Shown here: positions 32,655 through 42,791 of the stretch, one piece after another
How positions within the stretch are numbered: position 1 is the first letter of the stretch
Layout: every line of letters starts with the position of its first letter
Source: Daphnia pulex
Taxonomy: Eukaryota; Arthropoda; Branchiopoda; Diplostraca; Daphniidae
DNA: 64,000 bases
Reading direction: 5' to 3'
Assembly (NCBI RefSeq): GCF_021134715.1
Contig: NC_060024.1
Coordinates: 2,294,001 to 2,358,000 of the forward strand
The notes under the pieces: model-generated
The model's input: only the letters and a program-made list of their open reading frames with translations
Databases searched by the model: none
What the model was told of the DNA's origin: nothing
Translations under genes and position numbers: made by a program

Positions 32655-35158
32655 GTGTTAAGAGAACTACTATTTAAGGCGGTGATGTTGGACAAGTCAA
32701 TTTTGGTATTAGGAGGTAGTGAAGCGTCAAACGTAGAAGACATTCTAATTTTGCAATACGATGAGGATTTTGGAGACATCATAGACGTTAATCATGACGT
32801 TGTGTTTTATCACAAACAAAAAGATGTAGTTGTGAAGCTTAGAAAGAACTGCATACCAAATGAAAAAATGTCAACCATTACATCTTTCTCGTTCAATGGT
32901 CAGTATTGCATTTCAAGTTATTGCTTTAAATTCAGTGGCTTATTGTCTTGTTTTTTAATCAAAAGGTACAGAAGAAAATGACGTTGCAAGTGGATTCCCT
33001 GAACCAGGCATTATTGAAAATTTTGGAAAAATTGGATAAACTCTGACATCATCGCAGAACAAATTCTTCTGTGAATTGTGCAAGTATATTGCTATATAAC
33101 TTGGCCTGTTGTTTTGTCTTGCACTAGTTCATCACATTGATTTTATTGTTAGTGGACAAAGAAAAAGATGCTTCAAGTGAATTGCATGATGTAACAGACA
33201 ATCATAAATCTGATGGCGAGTCTTCTTCATCTGCAGAAATACAATTCTCTGCAAACACTTGCAACATATTTAGATTTTAAATTAAATGATAGATTTATTA
33301 TGATTAATGATTTCAACATTTCTTTTTTAGTGAATTTGGAAAATGATGTTAGTGATGCGAGGGAATTTCTGTCATATGCTGTCATAGATGGAGTAAAGTT
33401 TGATCAAAGTGATGTTGATGCTGTGAAGGTGAATGTGCACACACACAACGAACTTTTTGATGTGCTGCATACACAGTCAGATGGAAACTATGCTGCCTGC
33501 AGCACCGAAAGTGAATCTGAGAGCACCGGTTATATTTCTGCCAGTGATCACGGTGATGCTCAGAGTCTTAATAAATCTCCCAGAAAAAAAAGAAAACTTG
33601 TTAAAACGAAGAGAGCAACGTTAGCTAAGCTTCCAGAAATTTCAACTAGCAGCAGCATCGTCAACAAATCTACTCAGGAATCCAACATCGGAGGTGATAT
33701 AGTTAAAGAATTGTGTCTTTAAATGTAATCATATTATGGTCACATGCATTTAACATGTATTTATTATTATAGAAATTGTATCCGTTGTTCCGGTTGTACC
33801 TACTGCACGGTCGCTGGTTAAAATGTCTAAAAACATTCCATCAGAAGAAGTGATACTTAGTCTGCCAAACGAAGGCAAAGAGGATTTTGAAATCAATCCT
33901 TTTCTCGGTACAGCAATTCAGAAAAATGTAATTACTCTATACAATAACCGATTTCTTTTGGTTTGTGTAAAACATTTGCTTAACATCAACAAAGGATCGA
34001 AAAGTAAAAGAATGTATAAGAGGTATTCCAAAATGGGCGTGGAAAAGTATCCTTCTCTCAAAGATATTGATTTCGAAGAACATTTCGTAAGCTGCAATAT
34101 TGATATATGTAGTTATACAGAACCCTTATATCTTTTTTTTGTAATTTTAGCTGTCGGTGAAAACGAAATTATAAAAGCCGTAAACAATCAAAGGGGAAAC
34201 GTGAAAACGAAAGCGAGTAGGAAGTTAAAAGTTGATGCCCACGAACATAATCAATCGCAGAACCTGGAATGTCCTGTAAATGTTCAAAAATCACAATTGG
34301 ATATCGCTGCTTCAGATATCGAGAAAAGTTTCAAGGAAAGGCGTTTATACGTTAAAAACAAATCACACCCTTAGAACGGATCAAATACTGGCAGCAATTC
34401 CTTTTTACTTGGATTTTCCGAAAGTATTCAAAATACATCATCTGCATACTCTGTTTTCATTCAGTTGGACAACTATTTTTTCCATTGCCTTTTATTTCTC
34501 TTTAGGTTTATGCAGATTTCCTGAAAATGACTGAAATTATAAAATGAAATATCTTTTCAAAGTTTATTTTGATGAGCTGATGGTTAACCTAAAGCGCTAT
34601 TACCTTGCAGAATATAATGATCAAAGTGCAGCATCTACAGCAGTTTTCTTTGAAGGAGAAAAGGGAACGATTGGTTTGTTGATGGCCATCAACCGTTTGT
34701 GTTCCACAAAAAAGGGAACGCAGTTCTTCAGCAGAACTCTTTGAAATAGCACAAGTTTTTTTTGGCCTCTTTTGCAGTTATTCACACAACTTAGTAACTA
34801 TCGTTTTATTATTTTTAAGGTAAACATGCGTGTTGAACCATCATACAAAGGCATCAATGCGAGTGCCTTGTTATTCTTCGATGTCCAAGGCGAATCACGG
34901 TCGATGCTTATTATTTGTGGAACTGCCAGGAACTTCAAGAACATCCCTGTTACAAAGAGTTGGCAAGCTGTCTTTGAATTACTCAGCGTATACTACGTCT
35001 TTGATCGGAACTATCCTTTCCTTTATGGTGTGTTGTCATTCATTGAGCGCCGCTGTATTTCTCAGCTACTAAACACCTCTATCACTGCTGACCCGAAAGA
35101 CAGTTCATCTCTTAAATTTTTTTGTCGTAAGTTTAATGCTTTTATGAAAAACTCTTAA
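32655..35158 (+). pseudogene. SAMD3-like partner gene inside the foldback element, copy 1
   Basis: Exon-like parts in order: LFKAVMLDKSILVLGGSEA and a strand-rich segment ending at a GTCAGT donor (32,655-32,900); an acidic/basic exon 33,213-33,722 with SESESTGYISASD and a likely nuclear localisation signal PRKKRKLVKTKR; MSKNIPSEEVILSLPNEGKE with ITLYNNRFLLVCVKHL and YSKMGVEKYPSLKD (33,823-34,120); SFKERRLYVK (about 34,325); FDELMVNLKRYYLAEY (34,544-34,744); and the C-terminal exon 34,800-35,158 with FELLSVYYVFDRNYPF. The order and motifs match SAMD3-like proteins of CACTA elements, but no transposase and no SAM domain are present here. Frame breaks near 34,374 and 34,534 suggest a non-functional gene. 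Confidence 0.65.
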
Positions 35159-35636
35159 ACTTTCTACTCACTGGAATACTGTATCTAGAAATACGTGACG
35201 TAGATATAGTTTCAATGTTTTAGTGGCATATCTACAACGTTGGTAATTTCATCTGAACATTTTTGTCTTGTTTAATGTGTATTAATTCTGAAACGATACC
35301 ACCTTTTCAAATATAGAATGTTACGTAAATCATGATTTCAATTTTATTTCTCACGGGCGTTATAAGCATGGTTTTTGTATAAGTACGTATAGTTTTTTAA
35401 GCATGCAATAGGCTGTAATATCGTAAAATTTCTGAAATCTGTATAAGTGTGATAATAAACATACTGATGAAATACAACTTACTTACGTTCACCAACATAC
35501 TTTTTATAAAATCAGCATAAAGAAATGGTAAGTATGGAGTTTATTCTATAAGTACACAAATTGCATAAGTTTTCCTGGCTGGCAAAAAAGTATCTTGGAT
35601 AAGTATGTTACCGCCGCTGTGCCTGATTTCATAACA

Positions 35637-37022
35637 CTATTAATCTTTCAAAGACTAATTTTAAATTAACTTTGCGAAGTTTGGTGATGCTCGGAGTAAG
35701 TTTAAGCAATACGTAAATGGATTTGAAACATTCTGTAAAAAAATACGTCATACAAGGGAACAATTGACAAATGAATATAAAAATTTGTTTACCATCAGGA
35801 GACTCAGGGATATCGACGCTTTTTTGATTTGCCAAAAGAAAGATTTCGTTTAAGTTTTTCTCTTTGAAAGATTTATCAAAATCATTAGCTTTTGGATAGA
35901 TTAGCTTAAAATCTAAAAAAAAACTGCATAAAAAAGTTGTTGTTGAGAAGAACCATTGAATAATTTTGAAAATTTTTTACTAGCTATCCATTCTGCGGAA
36001 GTCATTAAACCTAGGGTATTCCGCCATGACTAGACCTGGCTCTGTCAATGTGGTTTTGATTTGTTCCTGACCATAACCGAAGGTCGTTTTCATGTATTCT
36101 TCGATGACAGGGTCATTTTCTCCTCCAGGAGGATGACTTTTCATCCATTCAACCTTCAAACAAATTAATATTTTTACTGTTTGTTTATTATATTGATACT
36201 GAAGTAATTTACCTTAAACCTGCATTCAACTTCGTTAAAAATGTAGCCATTTATCTTCACATTTGGCCGTTTATTGATGGAACCTTTTTTTGATACCGGA
36301 TTTAAGGGATCTTGAAGTGGTATATTCCGGCGCCGCCCGTCTCTATTTGACTCCCTCAATCTTTTTAGTCTTGCTTCAATGAACCTAGATCCAGTATACT
36401 GATTATAAAAATGGCTGGAGTAAACTTTTCCATCTACATGGATCCTTAAGCAAGGAAAAGCCCTTACAATGGCTTCTCCAAGATTTCTTCTTTGTTCTGT
36501 TGGTGGAAACAATCAATTTTGCCACTCTTTGTCGACAAGCGGTTCAAAAAGATCTGGACGATTGTTATCCTCTCGTCTTCGGTAATGACAGCCTCAAGTC
36601 GTTCCATATAGGCTCCAACATTCATTTTTCCTTCGTCAGTTTCGTTTAAAATTTCGATGACGTTAACATCTCCCTGAAAATAATAAAAATATTCAGTTGG
36701 AATTAACTTTAACTTTATGTGTAAAAATATTTACGTTCGAGGTTCCGTTGTTGTTTGAAGGTTCAGCAGGCACAACTATTTGAAATATTTGATTTTCGTT
36801 AACAACTGGCTCAATTTCTAAAATCGGTCTGGGATCAACAATGACAACATTGGCCAATTCCTCTTGCTCTTGAAGTTGTTTGATTGTTTTAACGTAATTT
36901 AGCAGTTTCATTCTGTGGCCAAATGAAAGTCCAAGTCCTTCTACATTTGATTCATTCAAACACAGAAGGCATTGTCCGTCAATGTCAGCAGCTGAGTAAG
37001 ACCAAAAATAGCGATTAGTCTC
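35637..37022 (-). pseudogene. SAM domain / SAMD3-like gene of element B, 5' part
   Basis: The minus-strand exons begin at about 37,022 with LYNETNRYFWSYSAADIDGQ, then CLLCLNESNVEGLGLSFGH and RMKLLNYVKTIK. This is a recognisable SAM domain, a helical protein-interaction module (compare the typical DGxxLLxL..E.L..LG...GHR.K.L). Next come an acidic linker, the exon 36,512-36,174 with LGEAIVRAFPCLRIHVDG, a segment (36,150-35,982) ending VMAEYPRFNDFRRMDS, a segment with FKEKNLNEIFLLANQ (35,940-35,795) and the last exon ending FERLIV at 35,637, where LTR sequence begins. The order equals that of SAMD3-like proteins. The reading frame resumes at 29,967 on the other side of the insertion. It follows the transposase at 37,034 on the same strand with almost no gap. 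Confidence 0.7.
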
Positions 37023-37033
37023 GTTATACAGCC

Positions 37034-39245
37034 TTAAACAAAATGTCGAACGTTTGCATAAGTGATATTATCAGCATCATTGAAACTTTTTAATAGCCAT
37101 GTTGGAGCAATAGGTTTCAACGTATCAAATGCAATGAGAATTGACTGAATGGGATTGTAAGGTTGCAGTTCAAAGGAATACAAGTGCTGATTAAAAGTTA
37201 TCGTTTCTAGAACTAAAACAGCAAAATAAAATTTGGCATCCATGAAAAAGATTTTGCTTATTTTGCCGAATTCGGGATATCCTGAAGGATTTTCAAAGCT
37301 ATGTTTGAGTAAAATAACTGATTCTATGCGGATATGCCAACCTATTGATTTTACCCATCTATATTCAGTTTGATTGGAATCAAGTGATTTTTCTGACTTG
37401 GGACCCAGAGTTGGAAGCTCATTGTGAAACAGTGAATTATTTTTACGATTAAAACAAGCAATTGTTTGAAGGTGATAGGCAACCGACTTGGGGACATTAA
37501 TGAAATTGCAGTTAACATGAACCAAACGTTTACATAAATTTTGGTACGCTTCATACCTCATGCACAAATAACCAATAGCTGGACCATAAGTCCGAATAGC
37601 TGCTGGGTAGTGGGCCATGTGATGAAATTTATTGATTGGCCTGGTTGTTGGAAATAATGAATAAAATCGGGAATACATTCGGTGAATCAGATCCTCTAAA
37701 ATAATGGTCTGCTCCATTGTAACATTTGGTAAAAAAACAATATCCATTATTTCGAGTAAAATCAAAATTAATGAAAAATATCGATCTCCTTCTGGAATTA
37801 AATCCCCAATCAAAAGTGGGAGCATTCGTATTGTATTGGGACACCAATTTTGAGACGCCCTTTGTTTGGTGTTGTAATTTCCTTTCTTTCGCAAAGTGAC
37901 GTTTTAAATTTGGGGGATGGCTTGTTTCTTACATCGTAAAAAATAAATTGAAACCTTTTCAGTCTGCTATTTAGAACGTATGTAGATATGTTGTAATCAG
38001 AACTTGTGACATAAATAAACAAAACTAGTTTGATGACGAATGGTATTATAATTTCCAGGAAATCGTGCATGCAATCAAAAACTGGATGTTCGGCTACGTG
38101 TAAATATCTACATTGATTTAAGGGACTGTTAAACTGAATCCCACTCAGGGGATGTTGTCTTTGCTGATACTTACCTTTTCTACGCCCAAATTGTAGTTGT
38201 TCTTCGTTCTTAATTCTCCTATTTTACAACTTTTTTTCTTAATCCTGACGAGATATTAAACAAAGACGACAAAACTTAGCTGATGATGTTCGGGCAAATC
38301 CAAATAGTTGATGGGCGCCTTTTGAATCTGCACAAACGTTAACTACAGCTCCTCGGAGCTTGAAACCAGGTTTGTCAGGAATATCGAGTAGTATTTCCTC
38401 GTCCGACTGTAATGCCCCGCGGAGCCATTGGCCCTGCCCCTCCAGCGATGGCCACCACCAACCGTCTACGTCACGGTCCGGACGTAAACACCAACAACAT
38501 ACGTCACACACGTGACGTCACCGCGGCACGCCACTCGGACAACATGCTGACTCAGCACGCTGACTCGGCAGGCAGGCTCGAAAGGTACTCGATTTTGAAT
38601 GTTTTTCCACTCTGCTATTGACAACAAGTTCAGGAGGAGAACCCACACACTTTTGTACTGGTTTAACGAATCCAAAATTTTTCGCATAATAACGATTTCT
38701 TTCCACATTGCAATTCAATCCCAGGGTGACCCTTTCAACAATCGGTAGCACTACTGTCCAGTCTTGTTTCAAGTCAAAGAATTCAGCAATTCCATTAAAT
38801 ATCCCACCAATATTTTTAGCAATGAAATCGATAGCAGAAAGACTGACGTTGTGTTTAGCCCTCAATTCAAGAAAACAATTAGCAAATATTTGAGTCGCCC
38901 TATTATTTACATCACTTCCTTGAATATCTGTTACAGAATCGTCTGGTTTGGACATGGGTAAATTGTTATTACTTGACAAATGATTGTTTAAGTCCCCCTC
39001 AGCATCAACACTGCTGAAAAAAACTGAATTACAAGGCTCACAAATAGATGCTGGGTAAATTTCTTTAACGGTACAATATAGAACATGATCTCTTTATTTA
39101 TCAAAACTGTTGAATTCGGGTTTGCAATCATTATTTCCACAATATAAAGTTCTACGGCTACGCCCATTGTTTTTAGGAATCCATGAAAGAGACGTAAGTG
39201 ATTCTTCAGTTTGGAAAAAGTACCTTTAACTATAGCTAAGCACAC
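37034..39245 (-). pseudogene. CACTA/EnSpm-like transposase, element B copy 1
   Basis: From 39,245 the minus strand has a C2H2-like start (FSKLKNHLRLFHGF; the continuation LYCGNNDCKPEF lies in a shifted frame) and an N-terminal helical part (38,979-38,590: FLELRAKHNVSLSAIDF). After a foreign GC-rich insert come LRGAVVNVCADSKGAHQLFG (second Asp region, DNLG here changed to DSKG), FCRLCL, FDCMHDFLEIIIPFVIKL (the MHD.LEG motif with LEI instead of LEG), and the C-terminal exon 37,894-37,034 with HHMAHYPAAI and YLCMRYEAYQ. The insert at 38,411-38,590 removed the stretch leading to the Asp region, a stop lies at 38,518-38,520, and the changed motif residues also argue against activity. A SAM gene follows downstream on the same strand. 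Confidence 0.75.
38411..38590. other. GC-rich insert with CRE, E-box and Maf sites
   Basis: About 180 bases of GC-rich sequence replace transposase coding sequence. It contains CACGTGACGTCAC at 38,509-38,521 (E-box CACGTG overlapping the CREB/ATF palindrome TGACGTCA), two further TACGTCAC half sites (about 38,467 and 38,499), and the perfect 13-bp Maf recognition palindrome TGCTGACTCAGCA at 38,545-38,557 followed by a degenerate second one (GCTGACTCGGCA). Composition differs sharply from the AT-rich surroundings. It is kept in copy 2. Whether it regulates anything is unknown. Confidence 0.55.
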
Positions 39246-39868
39246 GTTTTATTTGAATGATTTTTCAGACATTTTAGATGGGTAAAATAGTGGGTAACAA
39301 ACAAAACAAACATCAAAATTTACAATATATTTTCACAGGGGAGGAACTCGGTTCCCATGAAACTGGCCTGGGTATACATTCTTTTCTTGTTATTTACAAG
39401 TTAATTTACCTAATTACGGCTTTTTATTTTGAGATACCGTCTTAGCCCTAACTATAAAGTTCATTTTTGAAATACATTAAATTGTTAAATCTCAACTCGC
39501 TCATTTGAAAATAATCGAAAAGAATGAACAAATCCATTCACTCGCTCCATCCCTTTCAGTCTATCGCAATATCCGATGCTAGTGCCATGCTCGACCGTGA
39601 ATTTCATCGATTTATCTCAATATAATAGAACTTAATTCAATAAAAATGAATAATTTCAAATTTTTGTCGTTTGAACAATTTGCGAAAAATGGTAATGATT
39701 ACGAATTTACCATTAATTATTTTTTTACCCGATATATTTATCACTAAATCCATCGCAACAGTTGCAGGATGAGTCTTGCTACTCCTGCTGTCCCGTTTCC
39801 GAGGCCATAAGTAAGGCGCCGCGTCAAACCTTCAATATGAAATTCCCTTTAGCATTCACAATCGCAAA
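39246..39868. other. Intergenic region before the C gene
   Basis: AT-rich non-coding DNA between the divergent element B transposase (minus) and the R-N-x3-H protein gene (plus). A GC-richer patch (GGCGCCGCGTC, about 39,815) lies some 50 bases before the ATG at 39,869. No canonical TATA box was found. The right end of element B should be here but could not be placed. Confidence 0.4.
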
Positions 39869-40824
39869 ATGGCTAATCACTCGAATCAACCACTAACGAG
39901 AGAACAGTTGCTTGCTCAGCAAAAGACAATCAAATTGTCGATCGAAGAAGAGTTCCTGGTCATTAGAATCAGGCGAATTTTGTTTTGGGCATTTACCACA
40001 TACTTGTCCCCATTACTATCAAATGACCTCAAATACAAGGGGAAAGATTTAGAAAGCAATCGGAAAATTGAAGCCTACTTCTGTTTCAAGTGATTATCCA
40101 AGAGTTTATAAACGATACAAACTTTTTAGATCACGACACACAGAGTGTACTTGAAACAGCTATGCATGGACGCAATTGCGTCATACACAGTTACTTGCCG
40201 CTTCTGCTACTCGACGGAGAAAAGTACTTGCTTTCATGGATAGCTGTGTGTCGGCTAATCAACCAAACCGTAGCTGCAGATCAGCTCCATCGGATACATC
40301 AAGAAGTGTTCCCCGGAGCCGATTCGCCACTACGAAACCAGACGGATTTAAATTTCTCTTAACCAGACTTTGTGAAGCCATTTCTTCTGAGGCCGGACAA
40401 CAAGTCCGTAAAAAATTTTGAGTTTTTGCTCAAAATACAAGTCAAAATGTTTGAGGTGGACTCTGAATATATGGGTCCGGTCTTACGGGCCTTCCTCGTC
40501 AATCAGCCGGGGGGATTAAAGTACTTCCATTCCGTAAAAGACTCCCAGTCATTTCTTGACGATTTGATCACGTTAGGAGAAGAAAAGCAATGCTGGCCAA
40601 AGTACTCTAACAAAAACATCTTACTGTGGGAAGCCAAATTTGCCCGAAACAAACTGTGTCATGCAGAATTGGTTCCCCTGTTTGAAAAATACGACGAATT
40701 TTTGATTTCTTGGATCAAAGTTTACGACATGCTGGGTCAGGTGGAAGCGTCTGCCCTTATCCAAGTGATAAGAAATTACCTGAAATCGCTAAGCAGTTTG
40801 CACGCTGGATTAACAAAAACCTGA
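39869..40824 (+). pseudogene. Protein with two R-N-x3-H (HEPN-like) segments, copy 1
   Basis: The frame starts MANHSNQPLTREQLLAQQ. The first segment contains HGRNCVIHSYLPLLL and then YLLSWIAVCRLI. The second (40,372-40,824) contains FARNKLCHAELVPLF and then FLISWIKVYDMLG. These align with each other, so the gene arose by internal duplication. R-N-x3-H is the catalytic signature of HEPN-fold ribonucleases, and the predicted helical surroundings fit, but the family assignment is inference. Copy 1 lacks one T at about 40,084-40,087, giving a stop after YFCFK, and both copies have an in-frame TAA between the segments (40,360-40,362). The second segment is intact here. No membrane segment or signal peptide. 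It may be a host-type lineage-specific gene carried along by the duplication. Confidence 0.5.
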
Positions 40825-41040
40825 CTGTCTTGTTTGTTTTTTTTTCTTTTTAAATTGCTCTACTCTCTATCAACTGCTGTGGAGTTACGGGATCGCTGGG
40901 GTTGAAATCTCTTTGCGAAGATCCGTTGTCAGTTGTCCGGTTCTCCAGCAGAAAGCAGAGAGTTGATAATATTCGCCATTCGTGCCTTCCTTCGGGACAA
41001 TACAAATTTCAGTTAATCGTTGAATCTATTACTTATTTAA

Positions 41041-41316
41041 AATCAATTTTTAATATCGGTACACAACTACTATCGGTATACGACTACGTATCCTTGTAAA
41101 ACAAGTCAATCACCTTCAAGCTCTCGATCACGTTCCCTTAAATGTGACAATCAACGAAATCATTCATCGTCCAGATCTCGATCGCGTTCACCTAAATGTT
41201 ACCCTCAACGAAATCATTCATCGTCGAGATCTCGATCGCGTTCTCCTAAATATTCTAATAGAAGTCATTCACGTTCTCGATCTCGCTCCCCCAAACATTA
41301 CAACAAACATTATTAA
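41041..41316 (+). other. Arg/Ser-rich (RS-type) ORF end with 54-bp repeats
   Basis: An open frame from 41,041 to TAA at 41,314-41,316 becomes SPSSSRSRSLK from 41,110 on. It then repeats NHSSSRSRSRSPK twice and ends HSRSRSRSPKHYNKHY. The DNA is a 54-bp unit repeated about three and a half times (CGATC.CGTTC.CCTAAAT..CAACGAAATCATTCATCG). RS dipeptide runs are typical of splicing-related proteins. It spans the end of copy 1 (41,070) and is absent from copy 2, so it belongs to the original flank. The upstream exons were not identified. Confidence 0.5.
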
Positions 41317-41581
41317 CCTTGTAGTTGTTAATAACTTCGTTCCAAAGGAGCTTAAAGAGGAATGACAGGCATTTGATTTTTCATTTATGCAAAGTGTTAT
41401 AAGTGAAAATTCGATATTTAATGTGTTATTATCATTGTCGTCGTTATCTTTTAATCGAGAATAGGCCAGACCTAACAGTTTCACATTGAAGAAAAAAATA
41501 ACAGGGAAATAATAAGTACTTGTTTGTGTGTAGGAATGTTTACTGATGAAACCATGTTTGTATCAATGTACACAGATAATT
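41317..41581. other. Short non-coding spacer
   Basis: AT-rich sequence between the RS-type ORF and the Harbinger transposase. No terminal repeat of the Harbinger element was found in it. Confidence 0.4.
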
Positions 41582-42791
41582 TCATACACGACGTCTGCGA
41601 AAAGCTATAACAGGCATTCTTGTTTGTAAGGATTCACAAATTACTTGTCGTTTTCTTTCTGCCACACGATTATTTCTGAAATCAGCATGGTTAACATTTG
41701 GATTCACATTGCAATGCAGGTCATTAGGATCTAAATTTCCACCATAGTACAAGTCCCCTTGTTGAATGCAGATTTTGTGCAAAACGCAACAAGTAACAAC
41801 AATGTCCACCCCACGCTCAATACTTGTGTTGATATACGTGCATCGCTTAAATCTGTTTTTCACATCCCCAAAAATGAGCTCAATTACCATACGAGTACTT
41901 GGTAATTTTTTATTGAATAATTTCTTTTCTTGAGAGAGATGTTGTCCGTTGTTCTTTTTGAATGGTGTTATAAGCCATTCCTTTAAACCAAAGGCGGAAT
42001 CTGCGATGATGCGATATCTCCTTGGGTCGAATAAATCATTACATGATCTCTCCAGTTTTTGGAAAAGTGATGAATTTTGAAAAAAACTGTAGAGTCATGA
42101 ACAATACCAGGGAACCACAAAAAACGTAGGAAAAGGAGCGATTAGGAAGAGCTGCAGCCATAAGATTGAAACTATGGAACTTTTTGTAGTTGCGGTAAGG
42201 TGTCAGATTTGGGGATTTTGGTTGAAAGGGAATGTGACAACCATCTAGAGCAGAAACAACCCCAGGAAATCTTGCCTTATTGCGAAATTGTCTGGAAACG
42301 GCTAGAATTTCCTGCCTAGTTGGCCATTTAATGAAATCCCCTTGTTTTTTAAACATGAAGTTACAGAATTCCCCTAAGGCTTTCCAAATTGAGGATTCTG
42401 TCCTATTGAACTTGTCTGCAAGCAATCTAATTGACCCTTGATTGCCCAAGTATTGTAAATTTATATAAAGTATCTCGTGAATAGTCATTGGTTCACACCC
42501 CCCATGAAAAGTTATTTCACTTCGAAAATCTTGATCTTGCAGATAATTCAAAATATAAAGGAAAGTAGAACGGGTGACTCTGAAATGCCTAAAAAAGTCA
42601 TTGTCAGAGTATAAAGATATGACATTTAGATAACCAACTTGTCTTGGATGTCTTTCTATTGCAATGGAATTAAGAACACCCATGCATTCTTCATCTTCAT
42701 CTGAATCTTCGTCATCAGTACTTGAATCAAATAAATTTTCAATGGCGTATTGGGTAGTTAATAAGTATAGGATTCTTTTATCGGTAGCCAT
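41582..42791 (-). pseudogene. PIF/Harbinger transposase with two frameshifts
   Basis: The minus-strand frame starts MATDKRILYLLTTQYAIEN (42,791) with an acidic N-terminus. It then shows the helix-turn-helix-like stretch typical of the family (MTIHEILYINLQYLGNQGS, FNRTESSIWKALGEF) and the DDE nuclease. First Asp: FPGVVSALDGCHI. Second Asp: PGIVHDSTVF, reached in a shifted frame near 42,110. The region RYRIIADSAFGLKEWL lies after a second shift near 42,030. The Glu is in RMVIELIFGDVKNRF (about 41,880). It ends at 41,582. The catalytic triad is present but the frame is broken twice, so the gene is inactive. The usual second Myb-like gene of Harbinger elements was not seen. It lies in the spacer between the two 19-kb copies. 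Confidence 0.8.

Larger units (their letters stand above)
30832..35621. mobile_element. Foldback CACTA-like element with 1.5-kb inverted arms
   Basis: The ends are inverted repeats CACAGCGGCGGTAACATACT (30,832) and its complement ending CCGCCGCTGTG (35,621). The pairing continues for about 1.49 kb: left arm 30,832 to about 32,315, right arm about 34,127-35,621. The right arm holds the 3' half of a plus-strand SAMD3-like gene and the left arm is an inverted copy of that half. The CACAG start fits CACTA-type termini. It lies between a retroelement gag leader and the last 15 bp of an LTR (CCTGATTTCATAACA, 35,622-35,636). No 3-bp target duplication is visible, so the LTR element has lost most of its body. 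Confidence 0.75.
22055..41070. repeat. 19-kb direct duplication, copy 1
   Basis: From ACTAATTTACTATTTGC (22,055) to ATCGGTACACAACTAC (41,070) this sequence is matched in the same order and orientation by 43,644-63,189. The offset is about 21,546 bases left of 25,751, 21,320 from 25,977 to about 29,890, and about 2,123 greater than the local coordinate offset implies from there on relative to 50,000 (29,968 matches 52,091). The step changes are explained by a 226-bp tandem duplication in copy 1 and an 805-bp insertion in copy 2. Neither end shows terminal inverted repeats, so this is a segmental duplication rather than one giant transposon. Confidence 0.9.

Noticed and set aside
40176..40421. 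Ser/Arg-rich 81-residue frame overlapping the HEPN-like gene
   Set aside because: It is a shadow of the real frame in another phase, and its composition follows from the coding sequence below it.
22055..41070. The whole block as one giant autonomous transposon
   Set aside because: No terminal inverted repeats or target duplication at its ends; internal layout is nested independent elements.
41100..41316. CRISPR-like array
   Set aside because: The regular 54-bp units are a coding tandem repeat without conserved-repeat/variable-spacer structure, in a eukaryotic context.
41144..41365. 73-residue frame with repeated NEIIHRxDLDRV
   Set aside because: Out-of-phase reading of the 54-bp RS repeat; the RS-coding phase is far more sensible.
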